A stretch of 64,000 nucleotides of DNA, from assembly GCF_024919295.1 (NCBI RefSeq), contig NZ_JANWTC010000003.1, positions 1-64,000 of the forward strand. Reading direction: 5' to 3'. Source of the stretch: Corynebacterium lemuris (GTDB lineage Bacteria > Actinomycetota > Actinomycetes > Mycobacteriales > Mycobacteriaceae). A program made the translations under genes and the position numbers. How positions within the stretch are numbered: position 1 is the first letter of the stretch; every line of letters starts with the position of its first letter. Shown here piece after piece: positions 43,083-52,128 of this stretch. The notes beneath the pieces were generated by a model. It saw only the letters and a program-made list of their open reading frames with translations, searched no databases and was not told the DNA's origin.

Positions 43083-44279
43083 ATGGCGCACGTTCTCAGC
43101 ACCCCCAACGACGGGATCCCCCGGGTCCTGGCCACCCCTGACGCTTTCAGCGAGGCCGCCGATGCCCTCGCCGCGGGACAGGGACCCCTGGCCATCGACA
43201 CTGAACGCGCCTCCGGTTTCCGTTACGACGACCGCGCCTTCCTCGTCCAGATCCGCCGCCGCGGCGTGGGCACCTTCCTCCTCGACCCGGAGGGCCACCG
43301 CTCCGAATTCACCGCCGCCCTGGCGCCTGTCCTCAACCGGCAGGACTGGATCCTCCACGCCGCAGCCTCCGACCTGCCCTCCCTGGCCTGGCTCGGCCTC
43401 TACCCCCGCACCCTCTTCGACACGGAACTCGCCGGGCGCCTCGCAGGCTTCGACCACGTCAACCTCGCCGCCATGACCGAGATGCTTTTCGACGTCCGCC
43501 TCGCCAAAGGCCACGGCGCCGAGGACTGGTCCCAACGCCCCCTGCCCGAGGACTGGCTCGCCTATGCCGCCCTCGACGTGGAACTGCTCCTCGAACTCGG
43601 GGACACCATGGCAGAGATCCTGGACAACCAGGGCAAACTCGACTGGGCCAGCCAGGAGTTCGAGTACATCCGTACCACCCATTCCGAGATCACCGGCCCC
43701 GCGGACGCCACCTGGCGTTCCGTGCGCGGCATCTCCTCCCTCCACCGGCCGGAGCAGCTCGCGATCGCCCGGGAACTGTGGATGAGCCGGGAAGCCATCG
43801 CCGTAGAGGAGGACCGGGCAGTCTCCCGGATCCTGCCGAACAAGGTGCTCGTCGAGATCGCCCGCACCGTCCCCCGCACCAACCGCGAACTCACGCAGGT
43901 CAAGGGTTTCCGCCGCTCCGCCAGCCGCTTCTGGAGAGAGATCATCCAGCGCGCCCTGGACTCCGACCCGCGCACCTGGCCGAAACGCGAACGCCCCACC
44001 CGCGGCCTGCCCTCCCGCCAGGCCTGGGCCAGCGAATACCCCGAATCCTTCGAGCGCTACTCCACCGCCCGGGGGCTTCTCGACGACCTCTCCGCCGACC
44101 TGGCCATCCCCAGCGAGAACATCCTCAAACCTTCGGTCCTGCGCACGGTGGTGTGGTCCGCCACCACCGGCCGGGAGATCCGCTCCCCCCTGGAACTGCC
44201 GGATGCGCTGCGCGCGCATCAGGCACGTCCGTGGCAGGTGGAACTGACCTCCCCCATCCTCACGGAGACCCTCTTCTAG
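43083..44279 (+). CDS. rnd: Ribonuclease D family 3'-5' exonuclease
   Basis: A 398-residue DEDD-family exonuclease for structured RNA 3' ends. The exonuclease domain (residues about 20-190) shows AIDTERASGFRY (DxE motif), HAAASDLPSLAWLGL, and a last motif with WLAYAALDVELLLEL (YxxxD). An HRDC domain follows (about 200-290: SREAIAVEEDRAVSRILPN). ATG 43083 is 8 bases after TAGGCT (43069-43074); the in-frame ATG 43077 is too close to that box for a leaderless start. The stop overlaps a small convergent ORF by 3 bases. Confidence 0.92.
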   Translation: MAHVLSTPNDGIPRVLATPDAFSEAADALAAGQGPLAIDTERASGFRYDDRAFLVQIRRRGVGTFLLDPEGHRSEFTAALAPVLNRQDWILHAAASDLPSLAWLGLYPRTLFDTELAGRLAGFDHVNLAAMTEMLFDVRLAKGHGAEDWSQRPLPEDWLAYAALDVELLLELGDTMAEILDNQGKLDWASQEFEYIRTTHSEITGPADATWRSVRGISSLHRPEQLAIARELWMSREAIAVEEDRAVSRILPNKVLVEIARTVPRTNRELTQVKGFRRSASRFWREIIQRALDSDPRTWPKRERPTRGLPSRQAWASEYPESFERYSTARGLLDDLSADLAIPSENILKPSVLRTVVWSATTGREIRSPLELPDALRAHQARPWQVELTSPILTETLF

Positions 44280-44509
44280 TTGTCCCGCCAGTAGTTGTTC
44301 GCCGCGGCGATGGTCGCGAACTCAATCGCGACGACATGGCCGGCCGCCACCAGCGAATCAGCGTCCGTGGCATAACCCGCCCGCAGGACCTGCCGGACCG
44401 AGGCGTCAGGCTGGATCGCCCCGATCGTCTTCCGCGCGATGGCCAGCGCCAGCTCGCGGCCCTGCTCAGGTGTTTCAGTGATGAGGGAGTTGTTCGGGAC
44501 AAGCGGCAT
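44276..44509 (-). CDS. Small hypothetical protein
   Basis: A 77-residue protein without recognised domain. ATG 44509 has a strong GGAGG site 6 bases upstream (CCGGAGGTCATC), which supports real translation. The sequence ITETPEQGRELALAIARKT and AAGHVVAIEFATIAAANNYW is mostly helical. Its stop codon shares the CTAG with the convergent rnd stop. The 160 bases between it and dxs show no further gene. Confidence 0.6.
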   Translation of the reverse strand: MPLVPNNSLITETPEQGRELALAIARKTIGAIQPDASVRQVLRAGYATDADSLVAAGHVVAIEFATIAAANNYWRDN

Positions 44510-44671
44510 GATGACCTCCGGAGATCAGTGATGGGGATGGCGGAGGCCGTCACCGACAACCGCCGGACTGTAACCCGGATCATAGCCCGGCAGCGGGTGG
44601 CATGTCCGGGATTCCGGGCTTGCTTGACCTGTTCGAGATCAGGGTTTCGAACCAGGTGGGGGAAAGGAACC

Positions 44672-46579
44672 CTAAACCTCCCCGCCGTCCTCCACGAGGC
44701 TCTCCAGCCAGCCGGTGACCGACCCCACCACGCCGTCGGCGTCGAGGCCGACCTCGGCGAGCAGCTCCGAACGGGAGGAGTGCATCGGGAAGGCGGAGGG
44801 GAAGCCGAGTCGGCGCACGGGGGTGTCCACCTCGGCTGCGGAGAGGACCTCTGCGATCAGCGAGCCCACGCCACCGCGGATCACGCCGTCCTCGAGGACG
44901 ACGACCAGGTCGTGGTCGTCCGCCAGACCGATGAGCGAGGCTGCGACGGGAGCGATCCAGCGGGGGTCCACGACGGTGATGTTGAGGCCGAGGGCCTCGA
45001 GGTGGGGCGCCGCCTCCAGGGCGAGGTCGGTGAAGGATCCGACGGCGATGAGGAGGACGTCGAGAAGCGAGGAGTCGGCGTCGGAGTAGTGGAGGATGTC
45101 CACACCGTCCTCCAGGCGCATGAGCTCCACATGCTCGGTGGGCAGGGCACCCTTGGGGTAGCGGACGACGGTGGGCCCGTCCGTGGTGTCGAGGGCCTCG
45201 TTGAACAGCTCGCGCAGCTGGGCGCCGTCACGCGGGGCGGCGATACGGATGCCGGGGACGATGCTGGTCAGAGCCATATCCCAGACACCGTTGTGGCTGG
45301 CGCCGTCCGGCCCGGTGACGCCGGAACGGTCGAGGACGAAGGTGACGGGCAGGTCCAGCAGCGCCACGTCCATGAGCAGCTGGTCGAAGGCCCGGTTGAG
45401 GAAGGTGGAGTAGATCGCCACGACCGGGTGCATGCCGGCCAGGGCGAGACCGGCCGCCGAGGTGACCGCATGCTGCTCGGCGATACCCACGTCGAAGAAA
45501 CGCTCGGGGAACTGCTCCGCGAAGGAGGACAGGCCGGTGGGGCCGGCCATGGCGGCGGTGATGGCGACGATGTCATCGCGTTCCTCGGCCGCTGACAGGA
45601 TCGAGGAGGTGAACACGCTGGTCCAGTCAGGCTGGGACTTGGACAGGGCGGCACCGGTGAGGGGGTCGATGACACCGGTGGCGTGCATCTGGTCGGCGAC
45701 GTCGTTGACCGCCGGGGCATAGCCGTGCCCCTTCTCGGTGACGGCGTGGACGATGATCGGTCCCTGATAGTTCTTCGCGTAGGTCAGCGCGTGGAGCAGG
45801 GACTTCAGGTCGTGGCCCTTGACCGGGCCGACGTATTTCATGCCGAGCTCGGGGAACATCTCGGTGGGGATGACCTGTGACTTCACGCCTTCCTTGAAGG
45901 CGGCCAGCGCGTCGAAGGTGCGCTCCCCCACCCAGCCCATGGCCTTGAGTGTCTTCTTGCCGTGCTCCATGAGCTCGTCGTAGGAGCGTTCCATGCGCAG
46001 GCGGGCGAGGTTGTCGGCGAAACCGCCGATGGTCGGCGAATAGGAGCGGCCGTTGTCGTTGACGACGATGACCACGTTGCGGTCCTGGCCGGAGGCGATG
46101 TTGTTCAGGGCCTCCCAGCACATGCCGCCGGTGAGCGCACCGTCACCGACCACGGCGATGACGGTGTTGTCCCCGCGGCCGGAGAGCTGCAGTCCCTTGG
46201 CCAGGCCGTCGGCGTAGGACAGCGCGGCGGAGGCGTGGGAGGATTCGGTCCAGTCGTGCTCGGATTCGCCGCGGGCGGTGTATCCGGAGATGCCGCCCTT
46301 CTGGCGCAGGGTGTCGAACTTACCGGCGCGCCCGGTGAGGATCTTGTGCACATAGCTCTGGTGCGAGGTGTCGAAGATGATCGGATCTTCGGGTGAGTCG
46401 AAGATCTGGTGCAGGGCGATGGTCAGTTCCACGACACCGAGGTTGGGGCCGAGGTGGCCGCCGGTGGCGGAGACCTTCTGCACGAGCAGCTGGCGGATCT
46501 CCTCGGCGAGTTCCTCGAGCTGTTCCACCTCGAGGGCCTTGAGGTCGGCGGGTGACGACAGTCCACTGAGAATGCCCAT
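44672..46579 (-). CDS. dxs: 1-Deoxy-D-xylulose-5-phosphate synthase
   Basis: A 635-residue thiamine-diphosphate enzyme that makes DXP from pyruvate and glyceraldehyde 3-phosphate, the first step of the MEP isoprenoid pathway. The ThDP motif is [18 protein letters not shown] (about residues 145-162) with [31 protein letters not shown] and [16 protein letters not shown] are near the N-terminus; [20 protein letters not shown] carries the conserved Glu of transketolases. ATG 46579 ([14 protein letters not shown]) is the family start. It is transcribed after the RNA methyltransferase gene in the same direction. Confidence 0.96.
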   Translation of the reverse strand: MGILSGLSSPADLKALEVEQLEELAEEIRQLLVQKVSATGGHLGPNLGVVELTIALHQIFDSPEDPIIFDTSHQSYVHKILTGRAGKFDTLRQKGGISGYTARGESEHDWTESSHASAALSYADGLAKGLQLSGRGDNTVIAVVGDGALTGGMCWEALNNIASGQDRNVVIVVNDNGRSYSPTIGGFADNLARLRMERSYDELMEHGKKTLKAMGWVGERTFDALAAFKEGVKSQVIPTEMFPELGMKYVGPVKGHDLKSLLHALTYAKNYQGPIIVHAVTEKGHGYAPAVNDVADQMHATGVIDPLTGAALSKSQPDWTSVFTSSILSAAEERDDIVAITAAMAGPTGLSSFAEQFPERFFDVGIAEQHAVTSAAGLALAGMHPVVAIYSTFLNRAFDQLLMDVALLDLPVTFVLDRSGVTGPDGASHNGVWDMALTSIVPGIRIAAPRDGAQLRELFNEALDTTDGPTVVRYPKGALPTEHVELMRLEDGVDILHYSDADSSLLDVLLIAVGSFTDLALEAAPHLEALGLNITVVDPRWIAPVAASLIGLADDHDLVVVLEDGVIRGGVGSLIAEVLSAAEVDTPVRRLGFPSAFPMHSSRSELLAEVGLDADGVVGSVTGWLESLVEDGGEV

Positions 46580-46664
46580 TGTTGTCTGCGCGTCTCCTTC
46601 AACCTCGGTTCGAACGGTCCCGCTCATCTTACCTGCCTGCCCCAGTGCCGCTGATTCGACCGTG

Positions 46665-47882
46665 TCACCCGCGGGTGAGTTCGCCGATGACCTCGAAATG
46701 GTGGGTGCCGGGGAAGGCGTTGACCACGGCCAGACGTTCGAGGCGGTAGCCGTTCTCCCCCCAGGCGGCGGCGTCGCGGGAGAAGGTCGCAGGGTCGCAG
46801 CCGACATGGATGACCCGCTCCGGCTGCTGCTTCGCGATACCCGCGACCACCTCATCGCCCGCACCCGTGCGCGGCGGGTCCAGAACGACGACGCGCGGGG
46901 CGGGCAGCGTGTCCAGGGCCTTCTCGACGCGGTCGTTGTGCACCTCGAGGCCGTAGGGGGCCAGGGTGTCCTGGCTCAGGGCGGCGGCTGCCGGAGAGTA
47001 GTCCACCGAGTGGACCGTGGCGCCCTCGCCCAGGGAATCGGCGAGCGCGGGGACGAACAGCCCCACCCCGCCGTACAGGTCCCAGCCGGTGAGGTTCTCC
47101 GCCGGTGCCAGGTCAGCCAGCCAACCGCGGATCAGGCCGGTGTAGGCGTCGGGGGCCTGGACGTGGGCCTGCCAGAAGGCGGTGGCCGGGAAGTGGAAGG
47201 TGTGTCCGTCGGCCTGCTCGGTGACGGTGCCCGTGCCCTCGAGGACGTCGGTGACCTTCTCCACGCGGCGTCCGCGCGGGGCCCGGCGGGTCTCCACGAC
47301 GTGACGCGCACCGGTCGAGTCGAGGACGGCGACGACCTCCGCGCCCGGGGTGAAGGTGCGGGCGCCGGGGCCGACGAGGCCGTCGAGAAGCTCGGGTACG
47401 ACCTGGGTGCAGGGGGTGAGCACCAGGTCACGGGAGGCGTGCGCGCGGAAACCGGCGCGGCCCTGCTCATCGACACCCAGCCGCACCCGCGTGCGCCAAC
47501 CGCGCACCGGCCGCAGTTCGATCAGCTCAGGCGTGGGGGCGTCCGCGACGCGGCCGAGACGGCTGAGCTGGCCCAGCAGGATCTCCGCCTTGATCCCCGT
47601 CTCCTGCGCCGGATCGAGGTCACCGAAATCGCAGCAGCCGGCCCCCGCGGCGGCCGCCGGGCAGGCCTGTTCCACACGGAGCGGGCCCGGGGTGGTCACC
47701 TGCGTGAGCTCGGCGCGGGCGAAACGCTTCTTCACCTGGGTGACGGTGGCCGCCACGACATCCCCCGGATAGGCGCCGCGGACGAAGACGACACGGCCGT
47801 CGAGCTCCCCGATGCCCTCCCCGCCATGGGCCATCCGGGTGATGGTCAGTTCCCGGGTCTGGTCCCGCTCGAGTTCAGTCAC
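46665..47882 (-). CDS. TRAM-domain class I SAM-dependent RNA methyltransferase (TrmA/RlmCD family)
   Basis: A 405-residue uracil-C5 methyltransferase of tRNA or 23S rRNA. A TRAM domain is at residues 5-60 ([20 protein letters not shown]). Cysteines of an iron-sulfur site may be in [14 protein letters not shown]. The SAM site is [16 protein letters not shown] (about residue 265), followed by [11 protein letters not shown] and [12 protein letters not shown]. The catalytic Cys is in VGCDPATF and the base in the C-terminus. GTG 47882 follows AGGAG; the open frame upstream is not coding. Target base is not known. Confidence 0.9.
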   Translation of the reverse strand: MTELERDQTRELTITRMAHGGEGIGELDGRVVFVRGAYPGDVVAATVTQVKKRFARAELTQVTTPGPLRVEQACPAAAAGAGCCDFGDLDPAQETGIKAEILLGQLSRLGRVADAPTPELIELRPVRGWRTRVRLGVDEQGRAGFRAHASRDLVLTPCTQVVPELLDGLVGPGARTFTPGAEVVAVLDSTGARHVVETRRAPRGRRVEKVTDVLEGTGTVTEQADGHTFHFPATAFWQAHVQAPDAYTGLIRGWLADLAPAENLTGWDLYGGVGLFVPALADSLGEGATVHSVDYSPAAAALSQDTLAPYGLEVHNDRVEKALDTLPAPRVVVLDPPRTGAGDEVVAGIAKQQPERVIHVGCDPATFSRDAAAWGENGYRLERLAVVNAFPGTHHFEVIGELTRG

Positions 47883-47958
47883 GGTGGAGGCTCCTTGTGT
47901 TCTGGGATGTGAGGAAGTGACGATACCCGCCTGCGGCTGTCCAGCGGGAATCCGGGAC

Positions 47959-48771
47959 CTATTTCTCAGTGGTCTCCGGGCCCGAACCGTCCGCGAGATC
48001 ACGCAGGGCCTGCGAGGTGTCGTCGATCGCCTGCTCCTCCTCAGGGCTGGCGGCCTCCGCCCGGCTGATGTTCTGTGCCCGCTGCTCCATGGCCTGCTGC
48101 ACCTGGGCCACCAGCTCCTTCGGCAGGATGACAGGCAGGGAATTGCCGGCGAGCACGGGGTTGTCACCGCGGTAGACGAAGGTGCGGGCGGTGATCTCCC
48201 GGGCGATGTCACGCATGTCCCCGGCCTTGTCGTGCGGGGCGGTGGTGGTCATCCGCAGCATCCAGCGCGGACCCTCCACGCCGATGACCCGGATGATGCC
48301 GTTCTCACCTTGGCCGATGATCTCCGGACCCCAGGGCCCCTGCTCGATATCGGTCTCAAGCCCGTCACCGATCATGCCCTGGGTGATCTGCTCGGTCGAT
48401 TCGGCCCACTGGCCGGCGGAGGTGGGAGCGGCGAAGGCCACCGGGGTGAGCCGGCCGAACTCGGTGACGATGTGGATCATGCGGGGGCCGGTCTCCCCCA
48501 TCTCCACCTGCACCTGGGAGTTGCGCGGCAGGGCGATGCGCATGGAACCCAGGTCGAGCACGCCCTGGGCGAAATCGGAGAAGTCGAAACCGGCGATGTC
48601 CACGGAATCGCCGTCGAAGGGACCGGTGTCACCGTCGACGGCATCGTGGCGGGGCACCTCGACAGTCGCCGGCACCTCGGGGGGCGCGTCATTGTAGGTG
48701 GAGACCGGCTCGCTGTCCGGAGCCTCCGTCGGCTGGTCGTCCTTCTTCTTCCCGAATGGCCACAATGCCAT
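47959..48771 (-). CDS. DUF3710 protein
   Basis: A 270-residue conserved actinobacterial protein of unknown function. It begins with a basic MALWPFGKKK, has an acidic linker (about 11-55), then the DUF3710 domain with GVLDLGSMRIALPRNSQVQ, GRLTPVAFAAPTSAGQWAE, EQGPWGPEIIG and IRVIGVEGPRWMLR. The C-terminus is again acidic. It is placed between dut and the RNA methyltransferase as in Mycobacterium. No membrane helix or active-site motif is seen. Confidence 0.85.
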   Translation of the reverse strand: MALWPFGKKKDDQPTEAPDSEPVSTYNDAPPEVPATVEVPRHDAVDGDTGPFDGDSVDIAGFDFSDFAQGVLDLGSMRIALPRNSQVQVEMGETGPRMIHIVTEFGRLTPVAFAAPTSAGQWAESTEQITQGMIGDGLETDIEQGPWGPEIIGQGENGIIRVIGVEGPRWMLRMTTTAPHDKAGDMRDIAREITARTFVYRGDNPVLAGNSLPVILPKELVAQVQQAMEQRAQNISRAEAASPEEEQAIDDTSQALRDLADGSGPETTEK

Positions 48772-48818
48772 GCCCTCACCGTCTCCTTCAGTCGTGTTTG
48801 GGCCCACTGTACCGGCGG

Positions 48819-49274
48819 TCAGGAGACACCGGTGGAACCGTGGCCCCCTGCCCCACGGACGGTTTCACCGAGCTCCTCAACCTCCTCGAAATCGACGAGC
48901 TCGACCCGCTGGATGACCAGCTGGGCGATGCGCATGCCACGGGTGATCTCGATCGGGCTGTGGGGGTCGAGGTTGATCAGACAGACCTTGATCTCCCCCC
49001 GGTAGTCGGCGTCGACGGTGCCGGGGGCGTTGACGATGCTCAGGCCCTGCTTCGCCGCCAGGCCGGAACGCGGATGGATGAGGCCGACGGTCCCCAGGGG
49101 CAGGGCCAGGGCCACGCCGGTGCCGACGAGGCGGCGCTCCCCCGGCGTGAGGGTGAGGTCCTCGGCGGAGCAGAGGTCGGCGCCGGCGTCCCCGCGGTGG
49201 GCACGGTTGGGCAGGGGCAGGTCCTTGTCGAGGCGCTTGACGCGCACAGGGCTGAATTCACTCAAGTAGGTCAC
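48819..49274 (-). CDS. dut: dUTP diphosphatase
   Basis: A 151-residue trimeric dUTPase that keeps uracil out of DNA and provides dUMP. Its five motifs are present: [48 protein letters not shown] and the C-terminal [12 protein letters not shown] that closes on the active site. GTG 49274 lies 8 bases after TAGATT and gives the normal length; a start at 49322 would overlap the divergent gene. Confidence 0.95.
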   Translation of the reverse strand: MTYLSEFSPVRVKRLDKDLPLPNRAHRGDAGADLCSAEDLTLTPGERRLVGTGVALALPLGTVGLIHPRSGLAAKQGLSIVNAPGTVDADYRGEIKVCLINLDPHSPIEITRGMRIAQLVIQRVELVDFEEVEELGETVRGAGGHGSTGVS

Positions 49275-49297
49275 GTCATGCAAATCTACCCATGCGA

Positions 49298-49303
49298 TAG
49301 AGT
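49298..49303 (+). promoter_or_regulatory. -10 box (TAGAGT) for leaderless DUF3093 gene
   Basis: TAGAGT ends 8 bases before GTG 49312. On the other strand TAGATT (49288-49283) serves dut. The two promoters share a gap of only 37 bases. Confidence 0.5.
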
Positions 49304-49311
49304 GTTCAATC

Positions 49312-49836
49312 GTGAGTGACACCGGTTCTGCTGATTCTGCCTCTTCCCCCCGAACGCTCTACCGCGAGCGGCAGTGGGTGCCGCTCTACTGGTGGTTCCT
49401 GGCGGCTTTCCTCGTTCTGCTGACCTCCATGCAGCTCTATCTCAACCGCGACATCTGGTGGTTCATCGTCCCCCTGGTCGTGCTCTCCACGGTGGCGGTC
49501 TGGGTGCTGCTGAGCTGGTCGTCGACGGTGCTGACCGTCGAGGAGGATCCGGACGGGACGCGCTGGCTGTCGGTGAAGTCGGCCAACCTGCCGCACACCG
49601 TGGTCTCCCGCTCCCTGGCGGTGCCCTCCACCGCGAAGCGTAACGCGATGGGCCGGCAGCTGGACCCGGCGGCCTTCGTCGTCTCGCACGGCTGGGTGCC
49701 GGAGATGGTGATGCTGGTGCTCGACGACCCGGCGGACCCCACCCCCTACTGGCTGGTGAGCACGCGCAACCCGGAGGCCCTCCTCGAGGCCTACCTCCCG
49801 GAGCAGGCGGAGACCGCCCTGTCGCACTACCGGTAG
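49312..49836 (+). CDS. DUF3093 membrane protein
   Basis: A 174-residue protein with two membrane helices (about residues 24-44, [20 protein letters not shown], and 50-70, [20 protein letters not shown]) followed by a soluble domain with [20 protein letters not shown] and [17 protein letters not shown]. It is a conserved protein of Actinobacteria without known function, always close to dut (Rv2698 in Mycobacterium). It is divergent to dut and convergent to DUF4193. Confidence 0.85.
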   Translation: MSDTGSADSASSPRTLYRERQWVPLYWWFLAAFLVLLTSMQLYLNRDIWWFIVPLVVLSTVAVWVLLSWSSTVLTVEEDPDGTRWLSVKSANLPHTVVSRSLAVPSTAKRNAMGRQLDPAAFVVSHGWVPEMVMLVLDDPADPTPYWLVSTRNPEALLEAYLPEQAETALSHYR

Positions 49837-49861
49837 CACCAGGAGCCGGCAGAAAGAACAG

Positions 49862-49892
49862 ACCGCCCCCAGGAAATTCCTAAAGGGGCGGT
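49862..49892. terminator. Bidirectional terminator between DUF3093 and DUF4193 genes
   Basis: ACCGCCCC (49862-49869) pairs with GGGGCGGT (49885-49892), and AGGAA/TTCCT can pair inside. On the plus strand TCTCTTTG follows. Confidence 0.7.
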
Positions 49893-49910
49893 TCTCTTTG
49901 CCCGGGCAGC

Positions 49911-50204
49911 CTAGGCGCAGTCCAGGCAGATCTCGGAACCGTCCGATTCGGTGTGGGACATGCGGTTGCGACGCTGCACCAGGAAGCACTCGGCGCAGGT
50001 GAACTCGTCCTCCCGCTTGGGTACGACGGTGACGTTGAGCTCCTCACCCGACAGGTCAACTGCCGGGAGGTCGAAGGGCTCGACGATCTCGCCGTCGTCA
50101 TCAATACCCGGGTTCTGCCCCTCGGCGGCCTTGAGGCCCTCCAGGGAATCGGTTTCCAGCTCGTCCTCAACCCGGCGGCGCGGTGCGTCGTAATCGGTGG
50201 CCAT
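49911..50204 (-). CDS. DUF4193 protein with zinc-ribbon-like C-terminus
   Basis: A 97-residue acidic protein. The N-terminal half is charged (TDYDAPRRRVEDELETDSLE). The C-terminal half has two Cys pairs, FTCAECFLVQRRNR and EICLDCA, that would bind one zinc ion. The family is confined to Actinobacteria and of unknown function (Rv2699c). An AAGGATG ribosome site lies upstream of ATG 50204. Confidence 0.87.
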   Translation of the reverse strand: MATDYDAPRRRVEDELETDSLEGLKAAEGQNPGIDDDGEIVEPFDLPAVDLSGEELNVTVVPKREDEFTCAECFLVQRRNRMSHTESDGSEICLDCA

Positions 50205-50309
50205 TGCTCATACATCCTTAACCTGTAGATCGGCCCTGCAGAAAGGGACGATGTGCGTAGTGTCGAGGCGCATATTAAGCCACAATTGTGTCCCTGTCAT
50301 CCTCCCTGT

Positions 50310-51170
50310 TCACACGGGGGTTCCCGGCAGATTCAGCGGGTTGGACGCACCGACGGAATCCAGCAGTTCCGCCCACGCGCCCGCCAGGTTGCCCGCGGCA
50401 GCGGAGACCGGCTGTCCGGCGGCACCGGGCGTCGACAGGCCCGGGGTGTGCACCACGGCGCCGGCCTCCGCGGCGATGAGCGCACCTGCGGCAAAGTCCC
50501 AGCAGTGCAGGCCGTGTTCGTAGAAGGCGTCGACGGTGCCCTCCGCCACGCGGCAGAAGTCGAGCGCGGCGGCCCCCATGCGGCGGATGTCACGCACCCG
50601 GGGCAGCAGGCGGACGAGCAGCTCGGCCTGCTGGGCACGCCATTCCGAATCGTAGGAGAAGCCGGTGGCCACCAACGCGAGGGCGGGGTTGGCGGCCTTC
50701 GTGCAGCGCAGGGGGCGGGCCGCACCGTCCCGGATCACGGTCGCGCCGTGGCCGAGGGCCGCGGAGTAGACGTCCCCGCGAGGTACGTTGACCACCGCCC
50801 CGGCGATGACGTGGCCGTCGACGGCTGCGGCGATCGACACCGCGTACTCGGGTACCCCGTAGAGGAAGTTCACGGTGCCGTCGATAGGGTCGACCACCCA
50901 GGACACCCCGCTTGCCGACGCCCGCTCGCTCCCTTCCTCACCGATGACCCCGTCCTTCGGGCGCAGGGTGTTCAACCGGTCGACGATGAAGTCCTCGGCG
51001 AGGGTGTCCACCACCGTCACCGGATCCACCGCCGAGGATTTGGTGCTGGCGAACTGGCGGATGTCCCCGTGTCCGGACAGCTCCGCGCGCTTTTCCAGGA
51101 TGCGTTCGGCCGCGGCGGTGGCAACGTCGACCGCGATGGAACGGAGCTCGAGAGGGTCGTGTGAAGTCAT
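50310..51170 (-). CDS. suhB: Inositol monophosphatase family protein
   Basis: A 286-residue Mg-dependent phosphatase of the IMPase family; in this order it likely dephosphorylates inositol phosphate for PI and mycothiol, or acts as SuhB. Metal-site motifs are GEEGSERA, VVDPIDGTVNFLYG (about residue 100) and HCWDFAAGALIAAEAG (about 228). ATG 51170 is divergent to ppgK with 36 bases between. The location next to ppgK and sigA equals Rv2701c. Confidence 0.92.
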   Translation of the reverse strand: MTSHDPLELRSIAVDVATAAAERILEKRAELSGHGDIRQFASTKSSAVDPVTVVDTLAEDFIVDRLNTLRPKDGVIGEEGSERASASGVSWVVDPIDGTVNFLYGVPEYAVSIAAAVDGHVIAGAVVNVPRGDVYSAALGHGATVIRDGAARPLRCTKAANPALALVATGFSYDSEWRAQQAELLVRLLPRVRDIRRMGAAALDFCRVAEGTVDAFYEHGLHCWDFAAGALIAAEAGAVVHTPGLSTPGAAGQPVSAAAGNLAGAWAELLDSVGASNPLNLPGTPV

Positions 51171-51193
51171 GCACCCATTGTGCCCGCAGTTTG

Positions 51194-51199
51194 TATGCT
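51194..51199 (+). promoter_or_regulatory. -10 box (TATGCT) for leaderless ppgK
   Basis: TATGCT is followed by 7 bases and ATG 51207; no ribosome site is present. Confidence 0.5.
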
Positions 51200-51206
51200 G
51201 GTCGCC

Positions 51207-51959
51207 ATGGGCAACATCGGCTTCGGCATCGACATCGGCGGCTCGGGAATCAAGGGCGCGCGCGTGAACATGGACGACGGTGAATTCGTCGGCGAGCGGA
51301 TCAAGATCCGCACCCCACAACCCGCCACCCCGGAGGCGGTGGCGCAGACGGTCGCGGAGATCGTGCGCACCGCGGAGTGGACCGCCCCCGTGGGCATCAC
51401 ACTGCCGTCTGTCATCCGCGGCCAGGTGGCCTACTCGGCAGCCAACATCGACCCGGCCTGGATCGGCACCGACGTCCGCGAACTCTTCGACCGTCACCTC
51501 GACGGGCGGGAGGTCAGCGTGCTCAACGACGCGGATGCCGCCGGCATCGCCGAGGTCGCCTTCGGTGATCCGCGGGCCCGGGAGGGCTCCGTCATGTTCC
51601 TCACCTTCGGCACCGGCATCGGATCCGCGCTGCTCACTGACGGGAAACTGTTCCCCAACACGGAGCTGGGGCACATGATGATCGGTCAGAAGGAGGCTGA
51701 GGACCGGGCGTCGTCCGCCGCCAAGGACCGGGACGGACTCAGCTACAAGAAGTGGGCGAAGCGCGTGAGCCGGGTGCTCAACGAGTACGAACGGCTGCTC
51801 AACCCGGGCGTGTTCATCGTGGGCGGGGGAATCTCCCGCGACCACGAGCGGTGGGTTCCGCTGCTGGATGTGGACACGCCGGTGTTCCCCGCCCGGTTGC
51901 GCAACCGCGCGGGCATTGTCGGGGCGGCCATGGCGGTGACCGCGCACCTGGCCCCCTGA
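51207..51959 (+). CDS. ppgK: Polyphosphate glucokinase
   Basis: A 250-residue ROK-type kinase that phosphorylates glucose with polyphosphate or ATP. The phosphate-1 loop is FGIDIGGSGIKGARV (about residues 6-20), the catalytic Asp is in LNDADAAGIAE (about 110), the phosphate-2 region LTFGTGIGSALLTDG (about 132), and KYKKWAKRV-like SYKKWAKRVSRVLNEYE is the PPGK-specific helix. GGGISRDHERW is near the end. It is the usual gene before sigA in Corynebacterium and Mycobacterium. Confidence 0.94.
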   Translation: MGNIGFGIDIGGSGIKGARVNMDDGEFVGERIKIRTPQPATPEAVAQTVAEIVRTAEWTAPVGITLPSVIRGQVAYSAANIDPAWIGTDVRELFDRHLDGREVSVLNDADAAGIAEVAFGDPRAREGSVMFLTFGTGIGSALLTDGKLFPNTELGHMMIGQKEAEDRASSAAKDRDGLSYKKWAKRVSRVLNEYERLLNPGVFIVGGGISRDHERWVPLLDVDTPVFPARLRNRAGIVGAAMAVTAHLAP

Positions 51960-52017
51960 CGTCTCATCCGGATACGCATAAGCAGGGCTTGAGTGAACCG
52001 TCAAGGGTTAATTGCTC

Positions 52018-52023
52018 TATAAT
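52018..52023 (+). promoter_or_regulatory. -10 box (TATAAT) of sigA
   Basis: A consensus TATAAT about 105 bases before the sigA GTG gives a long 5' leader. No good -35 is found at 17 bases; TGC before it may act as an extended -10. Confidence 0.55.
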
Positions 52024-52128
52024 GGGCGGTCGATCGTGATGACGGTGAACACACCGCCATCACAGGTGTGGGTCGCGGGGCAGTTTCCCGTCTCCACATG
52101 GACCAGTAGGAAAGTCGAAAGGGCGTAC

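Noticed and set aside
44610-44680. tRNA-like GGTTCGAAACC near the end of dxs
   Set aside because: No D-arm, anticodon arm or acceptor stem can be drawn around it.
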